DNA of 64,000 nt from JANQSS01 sp965249735 (GTDB lineage: Bacteria; Bacteroidota; Bacteroidia; Chitinophagales; Saprospiraceae), in assembly GCA_965249735.1 (NCBI GenBank), contig CBDFMS010000023.1:496001-560000 (forward strand). The letters run 5' to 3'. Shown here piece after piece: positions 55,717 to 64,000 of this stretch (positions are counted from its first letter, which is position 1; every line of letters begins with the position of its first letter). The translations under genes and the position numbers were made by a program. The notes under the pieces were generated by a model. It was not told the DNA's origin and did no database searches. It saw only the letters and a list, made by a program, of their open reading frames with translations.

Positions 55717-56103
55717 ATGAAAAATAAATACATTTTTTTAGGCGCATTATTTATGATGACAGGTGTAATTCTGGGAGCATTTGGTGCGCACGCATTAAAG
55801 GATACGCTTACTGCACATGGATTGGACATTTGGAAGACAGCCGTTCTTTACCAATTTGTGCATGGCCTGGCATTATTAAGCTTGTCAGCATTTGCGGTAG
55901 AAATATCTCTACGACACAGTCGATTGATTTATCTATTTTTTGGCGTCGGAGTATTATTATTTAGTGGATCACTTTATATGCTAGCCACAATTTCACAGGA
56001 AAGCATTCGCTCGTTGATGGGTCCATTGACCCCCATTGGTGGGATGAGTTTTATAATAGGATGGGGTCTCATACTTTGGAATCTAAAAAACAAACTTAAA
56101 TGA
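55717..56103 (+). CDS. DUF423 family membrane protein
   Basis: Membrane protein of 128 residues with four helices. FLGALFMMTGVILGAFGAHALKDTL, WKTAVLYQFVHGLALL and GPLTPIGGMSFIIGW are signatures of DUF423 (YgdD/YwdK). Function unknown. The stop overlaps the M32 start by four bases (ATGA). Confidence 0.93.
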   Translation: MKNKYIFLGALFMMTGVILGAFGAHALKDTLTAHGLDIWKTAVLYQFVHGLALLSLSAFAVEISLRHSRLIYLFFGVGVLLFSGSLYMLATISQESIRSLMGPLTPIGGMSFIIGWGLILWNLKNKLK

Positions 56104-57587
56104 AAACATACGCGGAGATAAAAAAATACGTACAAAAGATAGCTGATATCGACAGTGCTTCAGCCGTGCTCTCCTGGGATAAAGAAGTAAACCTTCCTAC
56201 AGGCGGTGCTGAGGCCCGGACGAGGCAATTAGCTACGCTGGCCAGCATCAGTCATGAACGCACAATCAATCCCTCATTGATCGAAAACATTGACCGGCTT
56301 ATCCAACAGAACGATTTGAATGAAGAAAAACAAATTAGTCTTAAACGTCTTCAGCGTGATATCCGCATGCAATTGAAGTTCTCCTCGGAATTTGTCGAAA
56401 AGCTTTCTCAAAAAACATCAGCTGCTTATCATACCTGGATAGAAGCGCGAAAGAAATCAGACTTCAGTCATTACGCAGGTGCACTGGATGAATTGATCAT
56501 TATGAAAAGAGAGGCCGCAGATATCCTGGGTTATAACCATCATCCTTATGACGCACTATTAGATCAATACGAACCAGAGATGACGGTTAAAATCCTTGAC
56601 CGTGTTTTCAATCAACTAAAGCAAGGTCTTCTGCCTTTGTTGAATTATTATATGTCAAGGCCGCCTATCGACGACTCGTTTTTAAAGGACTTCTATAATG
56701 AAAAAGACCAATGGGATTTTGGAATTCAGGTGCTCCGGCAAATGGGGTATAATTTTTCATGCGGTCGTCAGGATAAGTCCCCCCACCCCTTCACCATAAG
56801 TTTTGCTACATCCGATGTCCGCGTTACAACTCGGGTAGATGAACACAATTACGCTTATATGCTTTGGAGCACCATACATGAAGGCGGTCATGCATTGTAT
56901 GAACAAGGATTAAACCCCGATGAATATGGCATGCCGTTAGGAGAAGCGGCATCACTCTCGATTCATGAATCCCAATCCCGATTATGGGAAAACCACGTTG
57001 GCCGCAGTTTGAATTTCTGGCAATATTTTTTTCCGAAACTTCAAAAGATATTTCCCCGGCAGTTAAAAGACATAACCGTCGATCATTTTTATCAGGCCAT
57101 CAATAAAATTTCACCAAACCTCATCCGGACGGAGGCTGACGAACTACACTACCATTTGCACGTACTCGTCCGCTATGAAATCGAAAAATTGATTCTAAGT
57201 GGAGAAGTCAAAACAAAGGATCTGCCTACCGTTTGGAACGAATTATATCACAGCTATCTAAACATCGAAGTACCGAATGACGCCGATGGCATTCTTCAAG
57301 ATGTACACTGGGCATTCGGTGGTTTCGGTTATTTTCCAACATATTCACTTGGCAGTTTTTACGCAGCACAATTCTACGCAAAAGCCGAAATCGATATTCC
57401 AAATCTCAATGAAGATATCGCTTCCGGCAATATGAAACCACTACATACATGGCTAAAAACAAACATCTACCAACATGGAAAACGCTATTTCTCGGAAGAA
57501 TTGTGTAAAACGATCACAGGTAAGGAATTAGATTTAACCTACTTCCTTCAATATGTGCAAAATAAATTCGGTCACCCTGAAAAGTAA
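56100..57587 (+). CDS. M32 family (Taq-type) metallocarboxypeptidase
   Basis: Cytoplasmic zinc carboxypeptidase of 495 residues removing C-terminal residues from peptides. The zinc motif is His260-Glu261-G-G-His264 (HEGGHALYEQG), with the third ligand Glu290 in HESQSRLWEN. Other marks are TSDVRVTTRVDE, IRTEADELHYHLHVLVRYEIE and DVHWAFGGFGYFPTYSLG. Coupled by overlap to DUF423. Confidence 0.95.
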   Translation: MKTYAEIKKYVQKIADIDSASAVLSWDKEVNLPTGGAEARTRQLATLASISHERTINPSLIENIDRLIQQNDLNEEKQISLKRLQRDIRMQLKFSSEFVEKLSQKTSAAYHTWIEARKKSDFSHYAGALDELIIMKREAADILGYNHHPYDALLDQYEPEMTVKILDRVFNQLKQGLLPLLNYYMSRPPIDDSFLKDFYNEKDQWDFGIQVLRQMGYNFSCGRQDKSPHPFTISFATSDVRVTTRVDEHNYAYMLWSTIHEGGHALYEQGLNPDEYGMPLGEAASLSIHESQSRLWENHVGRSLNFWQYFFPKLQKIFPRQLKDITVDHFYQAINKISPNLIRTEADELHYHLHVLVRYEIEKLILSGEVKTKDLPTVWNELYHSYLNIEVPNDADGILQDVHWAFGGFGYFPTYSLGSFYAAQFYAKAEIDIPNLNEDIASGNMKPLHTWLKTNIYQHGKRYFSEELCKTITGKELDLTYFLQYVQNKFGHPEK

Positions 57588-57815
57588 AATTACAAACATA
57601 CGTTTCTTATAATAAATTACGGTGTTTTCAGATTTCGGTAAACACCTTATTAAACAATTACTTAACACCTTACGGTTTCTTTTAACAGATATTAGTAATT
57701 CATGTATCCATTCACGCTGATTTTATTATTTCCGTAACATTTTATTCATTCAACCTGGAGGTGCATCTGTGCGTCTAACTACTGTATTTACATTAAATTA
57801 CTAAATATTTTAGTC

Positions 57816-58523
57816 ATGAAAAACAGCATCTTTCTCGCCGTAATTTTTGGATTATTATTTACCAGTCACTGCACTTTGGCTCAATGGCAACTTGGTGGAG
57901 AAGCAGGATTCCAGGTAAATGACACGCGTCTAAAAGGAGCCGGAGATTTTATCGGAGGGCTTCCAAAAGCAATTATCACCCCATCAGTAAAGTTGACCGC
58001 AACTTATCATACCAGTCGTTCATTAGCATTTAAAACAGGTCTGGGATATAGTCAAAAAGGATTCCAGGTATCGGAAGGACTCAACGTTGATATTTTCAAG
58101 ATCCCTGTAACCTTAGGTGCCAAACTAATTACAAAGGCCGAATATGTTGACATCCCACTTGAAGCAATCTATTCGCTGACATCTGGAAAGACAAAATTAT
58201 TTGTCAGTGGCGGAGCGCAACTCGGATATGCGACCGTGGCTAAAATTCAACCAAGAGCTACAGTTATAATAGATATTAACCTACCCGAAATACCTGTCAA
58301 TCTAAATCAATCAATTTATAACAGATTCGACATCTCGGGCACTGCCGGATTAGGATTAATTCAAGATACCGGAAATGGGAATTTAATTGTTCAAGGCAGG
58401 TACGTCCATAGCTTTACGAATTTTCTCAATAATCCGATTGTGGATTTACGTGTCAAACCATATTCATTTGAATTTAGCTTGGGGTATCAGATGCCAATAA
58501 AGGCTCCTACTCCCAGAGCATAA
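57816..58523 (+). CDS. Outer-membrane beta-barrel (porin-like) protein
   Basis: Exported protein of 235 residues with a signal peptide (about 1-22, ending LAQ). The rest is beta-rich and begins WQLGGEAGFQVN, with TGLGYSQKGFQVSEGL and a final strand FEFSLGYQMP. Typical of the PorT/opacity-like eight-strand barrels common in Bacteroidota. Function unknown. A bidirectional hairpin terminator follows. Confidence 0.8.
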   Translation: MKNSIFLAVIFGLLFTSHCTLAQWQLGGEAGFQVNDTRLKGAGDFIGGLPKAIITPSVKLTATYHTSRSLAFKTGLGYSQKGFQVSEGLNVDIFKIPVTLGAKLITKAEYVDIPLEAIYSLTSGKTKLFVSGGAQLGYATVAKIQPRATVIIDINLPEIPVNLNQSIYNRFDISGTAGLGLIQDTGNGNLIVQGRYVHSFTNFLNNPIVDLRVKPYSFEFSLGYQMPIKAPTPRA

Positions 58524-58531
58524 ATCAGAAT

Positions 58532-58565
58532 AAAAAAAAGCATGGGTATTGACCATGCTTTTTTT
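58532..58565. terminator. Bidirectional rho-independent terminator
   Basis: Stem AAAAAAAGCATGG at 58533-58545 with CCATGCTTTTTTT at 58553-58565, loop GTATTGA. A- and T-runs on both sides serve the barrel gene (plus) and the oxidase operon (minus). Confidence 0.9.
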
Positions 58566-58571
58566 ATTTAA

Positions 58572-58838
58572 TTATTCAATTTCAATATTTTTTCGATGAT
58601 TTTTCCACCAAAGAATTCCCAGGGTGGAAACCAACAGATATGGTGCACAAAGCATGTATAATATTCCTGCATTTAGACCGCGTCCATTTCCGCCACCTGC
58701 CTTTAAATTACTCTCAACAGCTGAACGACACATCGGGCACTGTGCCAACACATCCTGGCTTATAAAAAGCATGATCATCAGCACCGAAAAGAGTACGATA
58801 TAGGATCGAGGTATCCGAAGTTTAATCAATCTATCCAT
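58572..58838 (-). CDS. Small membrane protein with CPMC motif, end of oxidase operon
   Basis: An 88-residue protein with an N-terminal helix or signal (about 13-32, ending VLAQ), CPMCRSAVESNLKAG just after it, and a second helix (about 58-78). The CPMC pair could bind copper or a haem, or form a disulfide, on the outer side of the membrane. It overlaps the DUF420 gene by eight bases at the 3' end of the oxidase operon, so a role in oxidase assembly is plausible but unproven. Confidence 0.75.
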   Translation of the reverse strand: MDRLIKLRIPRSYIVLFSVLMIMLFISQDVLAQCPMCRSAVESNLKAGGGNGRGLNAGILYMLCAPYLLVSTLGILWWKNHRKNIEIE

Positions 58839-59367
58839 AGTAGGGTCTTAACATTAAATAGCAAATGGGGCCTGTCACAGCGACGTATAACCACATGGGA
58901 TAGACCCATTTGGCCATGCGTTTGTGTCGATCCACCTGACCGGTAAAACCGCGTATAAAGGTAAACAAAATAAAAGGCAAAGAGATGGCAGCGAGGACCA
59001 CATGTGTGATCAAGAAGAAGAAATACACGCTCCGAATTAACCCTTCACCTCCAAATCTTGTCTCTTTTGTTGTGATATGGTAAATGACGTATGATAGCAA
59101 GAATAAAGCCGAAGTAATCATGGCTAGTGTCATAGCCATCTTATGTGCTTCAACCTGACTATTTTTTATCTTAATGAGCGCATAGATCAGAATCCCGGCC
59201 GTAATTGCATTCAAAGTAGCATGTAAGGGAGGTAAAAATCCAAAGTCAATATCAGTATTAATCGTAATTCTTCGCATCAATCCAACCACTACTAATATCA
59301 TCGCGCTTAATAGATAGGCAATTCGATTCAGTTGTTTCGCAAGTTTTACATTTCCGTCCATTATCAA
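58831..59367 (-). CDS. DUF420 family membrane protein (CtaM-like)
   Basis: Integral membrane protein of 178 residues with about five helices. PPLHATLNAITAGILIYALIKIK, HKMAMTLAMITSALFLLSYVIYH, and KWVYPMWLYVAVTGPICYLML match DUF420/CtaM, needed for maturation of haem-copper oxidases in some bacteria. It starts by overlapping the SCO-like stop by four bases in the oxidase operon. Confidence 0.9.
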   Translation of the reverse strand: MIMDGNVKLAKQLNRIAYLLSAMILVVVGLMRRITINTDIDFGFLPPLHATLNAITAGILIYALIKIKNSQVEAHKMAMTLAMITSALFLLSYVIYHITTKETRFGGEGLIRSVYFFFLITHVVLAAISLPFILFTFIRGFTGQVDRHKRMAKWVYPMWLYVAVTGPICYLMLRPYYG

Positions 59368-59924
59368 CGTTTTTTTAATGGCGGCAATAATAGTGTGGTA
59401 TGCGTAACCAGTGATTCTATATCAGCACGTTCGGTCAAATTATAAACACCACGTAATTGCCCATTTCGATCGGCCAAAAGCACATTTGACCTTAGATCTT
59501 CCTTTGAGATGAGGGAATTCATTTGAGCAAATAAATTTTGATTTGTGTTGCTCTCAGCCATGTATGCTTCATCCCAGGATATACAATCATCCTCCCGAAT
59601 AATGACAAACCGAAAATCATCTTGTTTTATGAATTTTTCCACATACTCACGCAATGTAGTTGAATGCTCTTGTTGACAGGCCATGGACTCATGACTAATA
59701 ATGGTTACTTTTCCCAATGCTATGTCTTTTGACATTGATTTTCCTTCGATGTTGATAGCGGAAAACTCCTTCAATGAACCCAGATCAACTAAAGTAGACA
59801 AGTGATCTTTTCTATACGACAATCCTTTTTTTAAATATTTCAGAGAAATCAACGGAAATACAACAAGTATTATGAACAGGAGTAGCAGCGAAAATAAGAT
59901 TGAACTTTTCTTTTTCTGAGTCAC
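59364..59924 (-). CDS. SCO1/SenC-like protein without the copper CxxxC motif
   Basis: A 186-residue protein with an N-terminal anchor (about 8-29) and a thioredoxin-like domain. The gene position between subunit IV and DUF420 is that of SCO. The region where SCO proteins have CxxxC reads SHESMACQQEHST, with only one Cys; a His near the end (VTHTTLLLPPL) fits the SCO copper His. It therefore may not bind copper in the usual way, or works as a redox or assembly partner. Family call moderate. Confidence 0.72.
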   Translation of the reverse strand: MTQKKKSSILFSLLLLFIILVVFPLISLKYLKKGLSYRKDHLSTLVDLGSLKEFSAINIEGKSMSKDIALGKVTIISHESMACQQEHSTTLREYVEKFIKQDDFRFVIIREDDCISWDEAYMAESNTNQNLFAQMNSLISKEDLRSNVLLADRNGQLRGVYNLTERADIESLVTHTTLLLPPLKKR

Positions 59925-59999
59925 TATGGTGTATTACCTGAAAAAACAATGCAGTCAAGTGAACGCCATAGTTCAAAGCGATCACACCGGAAGATCTAA

Positions 60000-60425
60000 T
60001 TAGTAATCTTCCTTCTTCAATTTGGCATCAGGAATCTCATCATGCGTTTGTTCGTCGGCATGATCGGAAACAGGAACGGTTAGTTCAACACGCGTGGAGT
60101 CAATATTTCGTCTGGATTTCCAGTAGTCACCATCCCATAAAAATGCGATGACTCCCCAAATTAATAGTATAGTCGGAAGCAAGACAGATCTTGAAAGTCC
60201 TTTTACCTCGTATTTCATGTGCATGAATTCAAAGATGATGAGATACGCCTTGATAGCACTCGCTATGATCATAACCGTACCAACTAACACACCCGAAAAT
60301 TCTATTCCTTCTATCAAATATCCTTTGCCCAATAATGCAAATGCTACCTCGCAAATAGTAATAACACCCAAAATGATGATGGTTTTTAAAAATATTTTTT
60401 TGCCTTCTTCGTATGATAAAGCCAT
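60000..60425 (-). CDS. Cytochrome c oxidase subunit IV family protein
   Basis: Membrane protein of 141 residues with three helices (about 12-30, 45-65, 80-97) and a charged C-terminal tail. VMIIASAIKAYLIIFEFMHMKYE is the family signature. It is a small structural subunit of the oxidase. Operon with the subunit III genes upstream and the SCO-like gene downstream. Confidence 0.9.
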   Translation of the reverse strand: MALSYEEGKKIFLKTIIILGVITICEVAFALLGKGYLIEGIEFSGVLVGTVMIIASAIKAYLIIFEFMHMKYEVKGLSRSVLLPTILLIWGVIAFLWDGDYWKSRRNIDSTRVELTVPVSDHADEQTHDEIPDAKLKKEDY

Positions 60426-60452
60426 GCTAAATGATTTGATTCTTTAAAAAGA

Positions 60453-61289
60453 TTATAAAAGATAAAATACCAGGAATACAAATACCCAAACTAAGTCTAC
60501 AAAGTGCCAATAGAGACCCATCTTTTCAACCATCTCATACCCATTCTTTCGTTTGACATAAAGACCACTCATCACATTTATTAAAATAATCAACAGAAAG
60601 GCCACGCCCGAAGCTACGTGGAATCCGTGAAATCCTGTAATAAAGAAGAATAAAGCTCCAAAGGCCTTTGGTCCGAATTCCTGGGTTTTTACTTCACCGC
60701 TTTCGGTTTTATATTTTAATGGACTCCAGTCGTCTCCGTGTTTATGAATAAGATACGAGTCTCCTGCTTCGAAGACATCACCACCTTTTATGTCATGTCC
60801 GTCACCTTCAAGATATGTTCCAGATTCAAGATGAGTACCAAAAGGATTTGTAGTAACTGTCATATTCTCTGTACCAATAAGCGTTGTCCATTCCCATGCC
60901 TGACATCCAAGAAAACCTAGACCACCAACTACTGTCAACGCCATCCATAGAACGACACCATTTTTGTTTTCCCGTGCTCCTTCACCAACAGCCCTTACCA
61001 TTGTGTATGAGCTAAAAAGAAGTACAAAGGTCATGATCGTAACAAAGATCAATGGTTTATGATGAATGTCAAATGGCAATGAGCTGAACACGAAATCGGG
61101 TACGGGCCAGGTAGGCGTACTAAATCGCAAAGACCCATAGGCTATCAAAAGGCCCGCAAAGGTAAATGCATCTGAAAGCAGGAAGTACCACATCATGATC
61201 TTCCCATAACTCGACTTAAAAGGTGAAACGCCACCTTCCCAGCCACTTGTTGTCTCCGTTATTGCTGTATCTCCAGCCATTGAATTCAA
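60453..61289 (-). CDS. Haem-copper oxidase subunit III (long form)
   Basis: Subunit III of 278 residues with seven predicted helices. LGCQAWEWTTLIG, FITGFHGFHVASGVAFLLI and GLYWHFVDLVWVFVFLVFYLL are typical. An extra hydrophilic insertion of about 60 residues (about 145-205, ending at the EFGPKAFGALFFF helix) carries GTYLEGDGHDIKGGDVFEAGDS. It lies two bases after the shorter subunit III gene. Confidence 0.93.
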   Translation of the reverse strand: MNSMAGDTAITETTSGWEGGVSPFKSSYGKIMMWYFLLSDAFTFAGLLIAYGSLRFSTPTWPVPDFVFSSLPFDIHHKPLIFVTIMTFVLLFSSYTMVRAVGEGARENKNGVVLWMALTVVGGLGFLGCQAWEWTTLIGTENMTVTTNPFGTHLESGTYLEGDGHDIKGGDVFEAGDSYLIHKHGDDWSPLKYKTESGEVKTQEFGPKAFGALFFFITGFHGFHVASGVAFLLIILINVMSGLYVKRKNGYEMVEKMGLYWHFVDLVWVFVFLVFYLL

Positions 61290-61291
61290 TT

Positions 61292-61864
61292 TTATCTAAA
61301 AATCAAAAAAAATAGTATTAAATAAACCCAAAGGATATCCACGTAGTGCCAATATTGAAGCACCATTTTAAATCTGTTCTTCCTTTGTGCACTCACAAAA
61401 TATGGCAATGAATATGCGTGATATGTTGCTATGATTAAAGCTAATACACCTCCGGTTACATGTGCTACATGTAATCCACTAATGGCATAAATAAATGCTC
61501 CAGAAGGATTGCCTGTCAATGGTATCCCAATTTCATACAATTGTTGCCATCCCTCATATTGAGCCACACAAAACAATATTCCTAATATCAATGTGATCGT
61601 TAACCACAATCGATAGACTTTTTCTTTTCCGGCAAGAAATGATCTATACGAAAGTTCAAGCGCCATGCTCGACAACAGGATAACCACCGTGCTAATAAAA
61701 AACATATTTGGCAATCTAAACTCCAACCAATTTCCAGCACTGCGCCGAACGATATAAGCACTGGTAAGAGCTACAAACATCATTGTAATGCCAGCCAGAG
61801 CAATCCACAGACCAAAATTTTTGGCCTGCAAACGTGTGTTATTATTTGTCAGTGCGATATTCAT
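61292..61864 (-). CDS. Haem-copper oxidase subunit III family protein (short form)
   Basis: Membrane protein of 190 residues with five helices, ending YWHYVDILWVYLILFFLIF. SGLHVAHVTGGVLALI is the helix pair seen in subunit III. Two adjacent subunit III-type genes are common in Bacteroidota oxidase operons. It overlaps the ctaB stop by four bases. Confidence 0.92.
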   Translation of the reverse strand: MNIALTNNNTRLQAKNFGLWIALAGITMMFVALTSAYIVRRSAGNWLEFRLPNMFFISTVVILLSSMALELSYRSFLAGKEKVYRLWLTITLILGILFCVAQYEGWQQLYEIGIPLTGNPSGAFIYAISGLHVAHVTGGVLALIIATYHAYSLPYFVSAQRKNRFKMVLQYWHYVDILWVYLILFFLIFR

Positions 61865-62763
61865 ATAAATAAGGCATCTAATAAAAATATTAATAAGACG
61901 ATCGGGAGATATGTAAATGAGGCAAACATCAATTTTCGAGCCATTTCCTTACCTGCCGATTTGTATAAACAAAATCCTTTGTGGGCATACCACAATGTCA
62001 CGATTCCTACAAATCCAGCTGCCCACCAACTAAATCCACCATAGATCGATCCAATGATAAGAAGAGGTAAAATGAACAATGCCTGAATCATAGAATGTGT
62101 TCCAATGCTAGGCACTAGCTTATTACCAGAATTTGGTAACAGCTTAAAGCCAGCACGTGTATAGTCATCATGGCCCATCCATGCAATGGCCCAAAAGTGA
62201 GGTATTTGCCAGAAGAACTGAATACCAAATAATATCAACCCCAATACAGTAACCTGTCCACTTCCGATAATAGCACCAATTAATACCGGTAATGCTCCGG
62301 GTACCGCCCCAACAAAAACCGCAGAAGGCCCAAAACGTTTGAGCGGAGTATAGATAAAAGCATACAAGACCAAAGATAAAATACCTAGAAAACCAGCCAA
62401 TGGATCGATAAGTGTTAATATTAAAGTACCGGCCAAAGCAGACAATCCGGCTATTAATACCGCAGCCGATAGCGTCATGCGGTTTGCTGCAAGCGGTCTA
62501 TTCTTAGTGCGTTCCATCATAGCATCATAATCGCGTTCCAAAACCTGATTCAAGGCATTCGCAGCACCGGTGATCAGAAATCCACCAATGGTCAATAATA
62601 TAAGTGACGACCACTGAAAAGATCCGGCAGTGATGGCATAAGCCATCACACTACTGAATACAACTGTAAGCGATAGCTTTAATTTGAATAACAGATCCAA
62701 CTCCGACAAGATGTTGGGTTTAGTTGCAACTGCATTAGCAATATTTGTCCTATTTGTTCTCAA
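61861..62763 (-). CDS. ctaB: Protohaem IX farnesyltransferase (haem O synthase)
   Basis: UbiA-type prenyltransferase of 300 residues adding farnesyl to haem B to give haem O, needed by haem A/O oxidases. The Asp-rich motif NALNQVLERDYDAMMERTKNRPL and the second motif region with HDDYTRAGFKLLP are present, plus about nine helices. It is 18 bases after the subunit I stop. No haem A synthase (CtaA) gene is in the window. Confidence 0.95.
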   Translation of the reverse strand: MRTNRTNIANAVATKPNILSELDLLFKLKLSLTVVFSSVMAYAITAGSFQWSSLILLTIGGFLITGAANALNQVLERDYDAMMERTKNRPLAANRMTLSAAVLIAGLSALAGTLILTLIDPLAGFLGILSLVLYAFIYTPLKRFGPSAVFVGAVPGALPVLIGAIIGSGQVTVLGLILFGIQFFWQIPHFWAIAWMGHDDYTRAGFKLLPNSGNKLVPSIGTHSMIQALFILPLLIIGSIYGGFSWWAAGFVGIVTLWYAHKGFCLYKSAGKEMARKLMFASFTYLPIVLLIFLLDALFI

Positions 62764-62781
62764 AATACCAGGTCTTGCTTA

Positions 62782-64000
62782 TTAGTGATGATCAAATTCT
62801 TCTTCCCAATCTCCCACTGGCTCAATTTGTGAAATAAAATCACGTTCCCCTTTTCCGTAATCATATGACCAGCGATGTACGGCGGGCAATTTACCAGGCC
62901 AGTTTCCATGACCAGGACGGATTGGAGTAGTCCATTCCAATGTATTGGCACCCCAAGGATTTTTCACGCGCTGCTTCCTTCCTTTCCAAATACTATAGAA
63001 GAAATTGGTGACAAATACAATCTGAGCTACAAATACAATGATGGCTGCAACCGTAATAAAAACATTCATTTCAGCAAACTGTGAAAATGTGTCAAAATTT
63101 GAGAAACTATAATATCTTCTTGGAACGCCTGCAATACCCATGTAATGCATTGGCCAAAATATGGCGTAGGCCCCTATAATTGTTATCCAGAAATGGATTT
63201 TTCCAAGTGTCTCGTTCATAAACCGACCATATAGCTTTGGAAACCACTGATAGACTCCCGCGAACATTCCGAAAAATGCCGCTATCCCCATCACAATATG
63301 GAAATGTGCAACAACAAAATAGGTATCATGCAACTGAATATCAATTGCCGAATTTCCGAGAAATATTCCGGTTAGACCTCCGGAAATAAATAATGAAACA
63401 AATCCAATGGCAAATAATGATGCGGAGTTGAATCTGATATTTCCTTTATATAATGTAGCAATCCAGTTAAAGACTTTTACCGCCGAGGGTACTGCAATAA
63501 CAAGCGTAAATAATGTAAAGATCATGCTCATGAATGGATTGATCCCTGACATAAACATGTGATGCGCCCATACAATAAAAGATAAAAAGGCTATCGCCAA
63601 AATGGAAAATACCATGGCTCGATAGCCAAATATTGGTTTCCTTGAATGGACGGATAATACCTCCGAGACGATTCCCATGGCAGGAAGAATAATTATATAT
63701 ACCTCCGGATGGCCCAAAAACCAAAATAAATGCTGATATAATATTGGGCTACCCCCGACATGATCAAGTGCCTGCCCTCCTATGAATATTTCACTTAGAT
63801 AAAAACTCGTTCCTAAAGTCCGGTCTAATATGAGCAATAAAAATCCCGAGACCACAACTGGAAATGACAATACACCGATGATTGCGGTGATCAAAAATGC
63901 CCAAATGGTCAGTGGCAATCTCCACATTGTCATACCTTTTGTTCTTAGATTAAGTACTGTTGTGATGTAGTTGATTCCACCCAACAAGACAGAAACGACA
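62782..64000 (-). CDS. ctaD: Cytochrome c oxidase subunit I (5' end beyond the window)
   Basis: Catalytic subunit of the aa3-type haem-copper oxidase reducing oxygen to water. The frame is open through the right edge (VVSVLLGGINYITT precedes the first listed residues), so the start is outside. Seen here: GHPEVYIIILP with the CuB His and the cross-linked Tyr, WAHHMFMSG (two CuB His), and HFHIVMGIAAFFGMFAG with the haem His ligands. The C-terminal tail is hydrophilic. Leads the operon in this window: subunit I, ctaB, III, III, IV, SCO-like, DUF420, CPMC protein. Confidence 0.97.
   Translation of the reverse strand, partial: VVSVLLGGINYITTVLNLRTKGMTMWRLPLTIWAFLITAIIGVLSFPVVVSGFLLLILDRTLGTSFYLSEIFIGGQALDHVGGSPILYQHLFWFLGHPEVYIIILPAMGIVSEVLSVHSRKPIFGYRAMVFSILAIAFLSFIVWAHHMFMSGINPFMSMIFTLFTLVIAVPSAVKVFNWIATLYKGNIRFNSASLFAIGFVSLFISGGLTGIFLGNSAIDIQLHDTYFVVAHFHIVMGIAAFFGMFAGVYQWFPKLYGRFMNETLGKIHFWITIIGAYAIFWPMHYMGIAGVPRRYYSFSNFDTFSQFAEMNVFITVAAIIVFVAQIVFVTNFFYSIWKGRKQRVKNPWGANTLEWTTPIRPGHGNWPGKLPAVHRWSYDYGKGERDFISQIEPVGDWEEEFDHH

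Overview
The window looks like chromosomal DNA of a Bacteroidota bacterium, probably Saprospiria-like; that placement is inferred from gene families and was not tested by phylogeny. The evidence is type IX secretion (T9SS) sorting domains, a LytTR regulator paired with a beta-propeller histidine kinase, DUF5777, 3-coathanger-stack-like domains, a cytochrome oxidase operon with two adjacent subunit III genes, and several TAnnTTTG promoter boxes of the Bacteroidota sigma factor. The DNA is AT-rich. I saw no rRNA, CRISPR array, insertion sequence or prophage. There is one tRNA, tRNA-Arg(TCT).

Layout. 1-2.9 kb: the end of a secreted M1 aminopeptidase and small genes. 3-6.2 kb (minus): a four-gene operon of SGNH hydrolase, carbamoyltransferase, a 48-residue DUF5989 protein and an SxtJ-like protein. 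6.3-19 kb: mostly single genes, including an acetyl-CoA hydrolase/transferase, a BBE-type flavoprotein, a DUF4242-class III cyclase fusion with an operator-like palindrome at its promoter, small stress or detoxification enzymes and an ACR3 arsenite exporter. 19.3-32.4 kb: an electron-transfer region with an ethylbenzene-dehydrogenase-like haem protein, a CX4CH haem lipoprotein, a DUF5777 barrel, and two copies of a module of Tat-exported Fe-S protein, 10-TM NrfD-like protein and anchored beta-sandwich protein. A monohaem cytochrome c follows copy 1; a DEAD-box helicase and a class V aminotransferase separate the copies. 32.4-40 kb (minus): an S74 tail-fibre-like protein, an M12B-like protease, and a LytS/LytTR-type two-component pair. 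40-51 kb (mostly plus): purL, a TlpA-like thioredoxin, xseAB, msrB, tRNA-Arg, a patatin-like lipase and a DASS transporter. 51.5-54.9 kb (minus): a T9SS cargo protein with nine repeats. 55-58.5 kb: ung, DUF423, M32 carboxypeptidase, outer-membrane barrel. 58.6-64 kb (minus): an aa3-type oxidase operon that runs off the right edge.

The most unusual region is 19.3-32.4 kb. It encodes the electron-transfer and quinone-interacting parts of a respiratory complex resembling the ActB Fe-S domain and ActC of alternative complex III, but no molybdopterin catalytic subunit is seen. Both Fe-S proteins have Ala in place of one cluster-I cysteine, and two haem proteins carry non-canonical CX3CH and CX4CH motifs. 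A plausible reading is a quinol-linked complex passing electrons to the small cytochrome c and on to the terminal oxidase at the right end; this is inference.

Three genes (DinB-like, TlpA-like, patatin-like) each carry an apparent single-base frameshift near the 3' end, with a convincing C-terminus in the neighbouring frame. Residual assembly or sequencing error is the simplest explanation, so the 3' ends of these genes should be treated with care.
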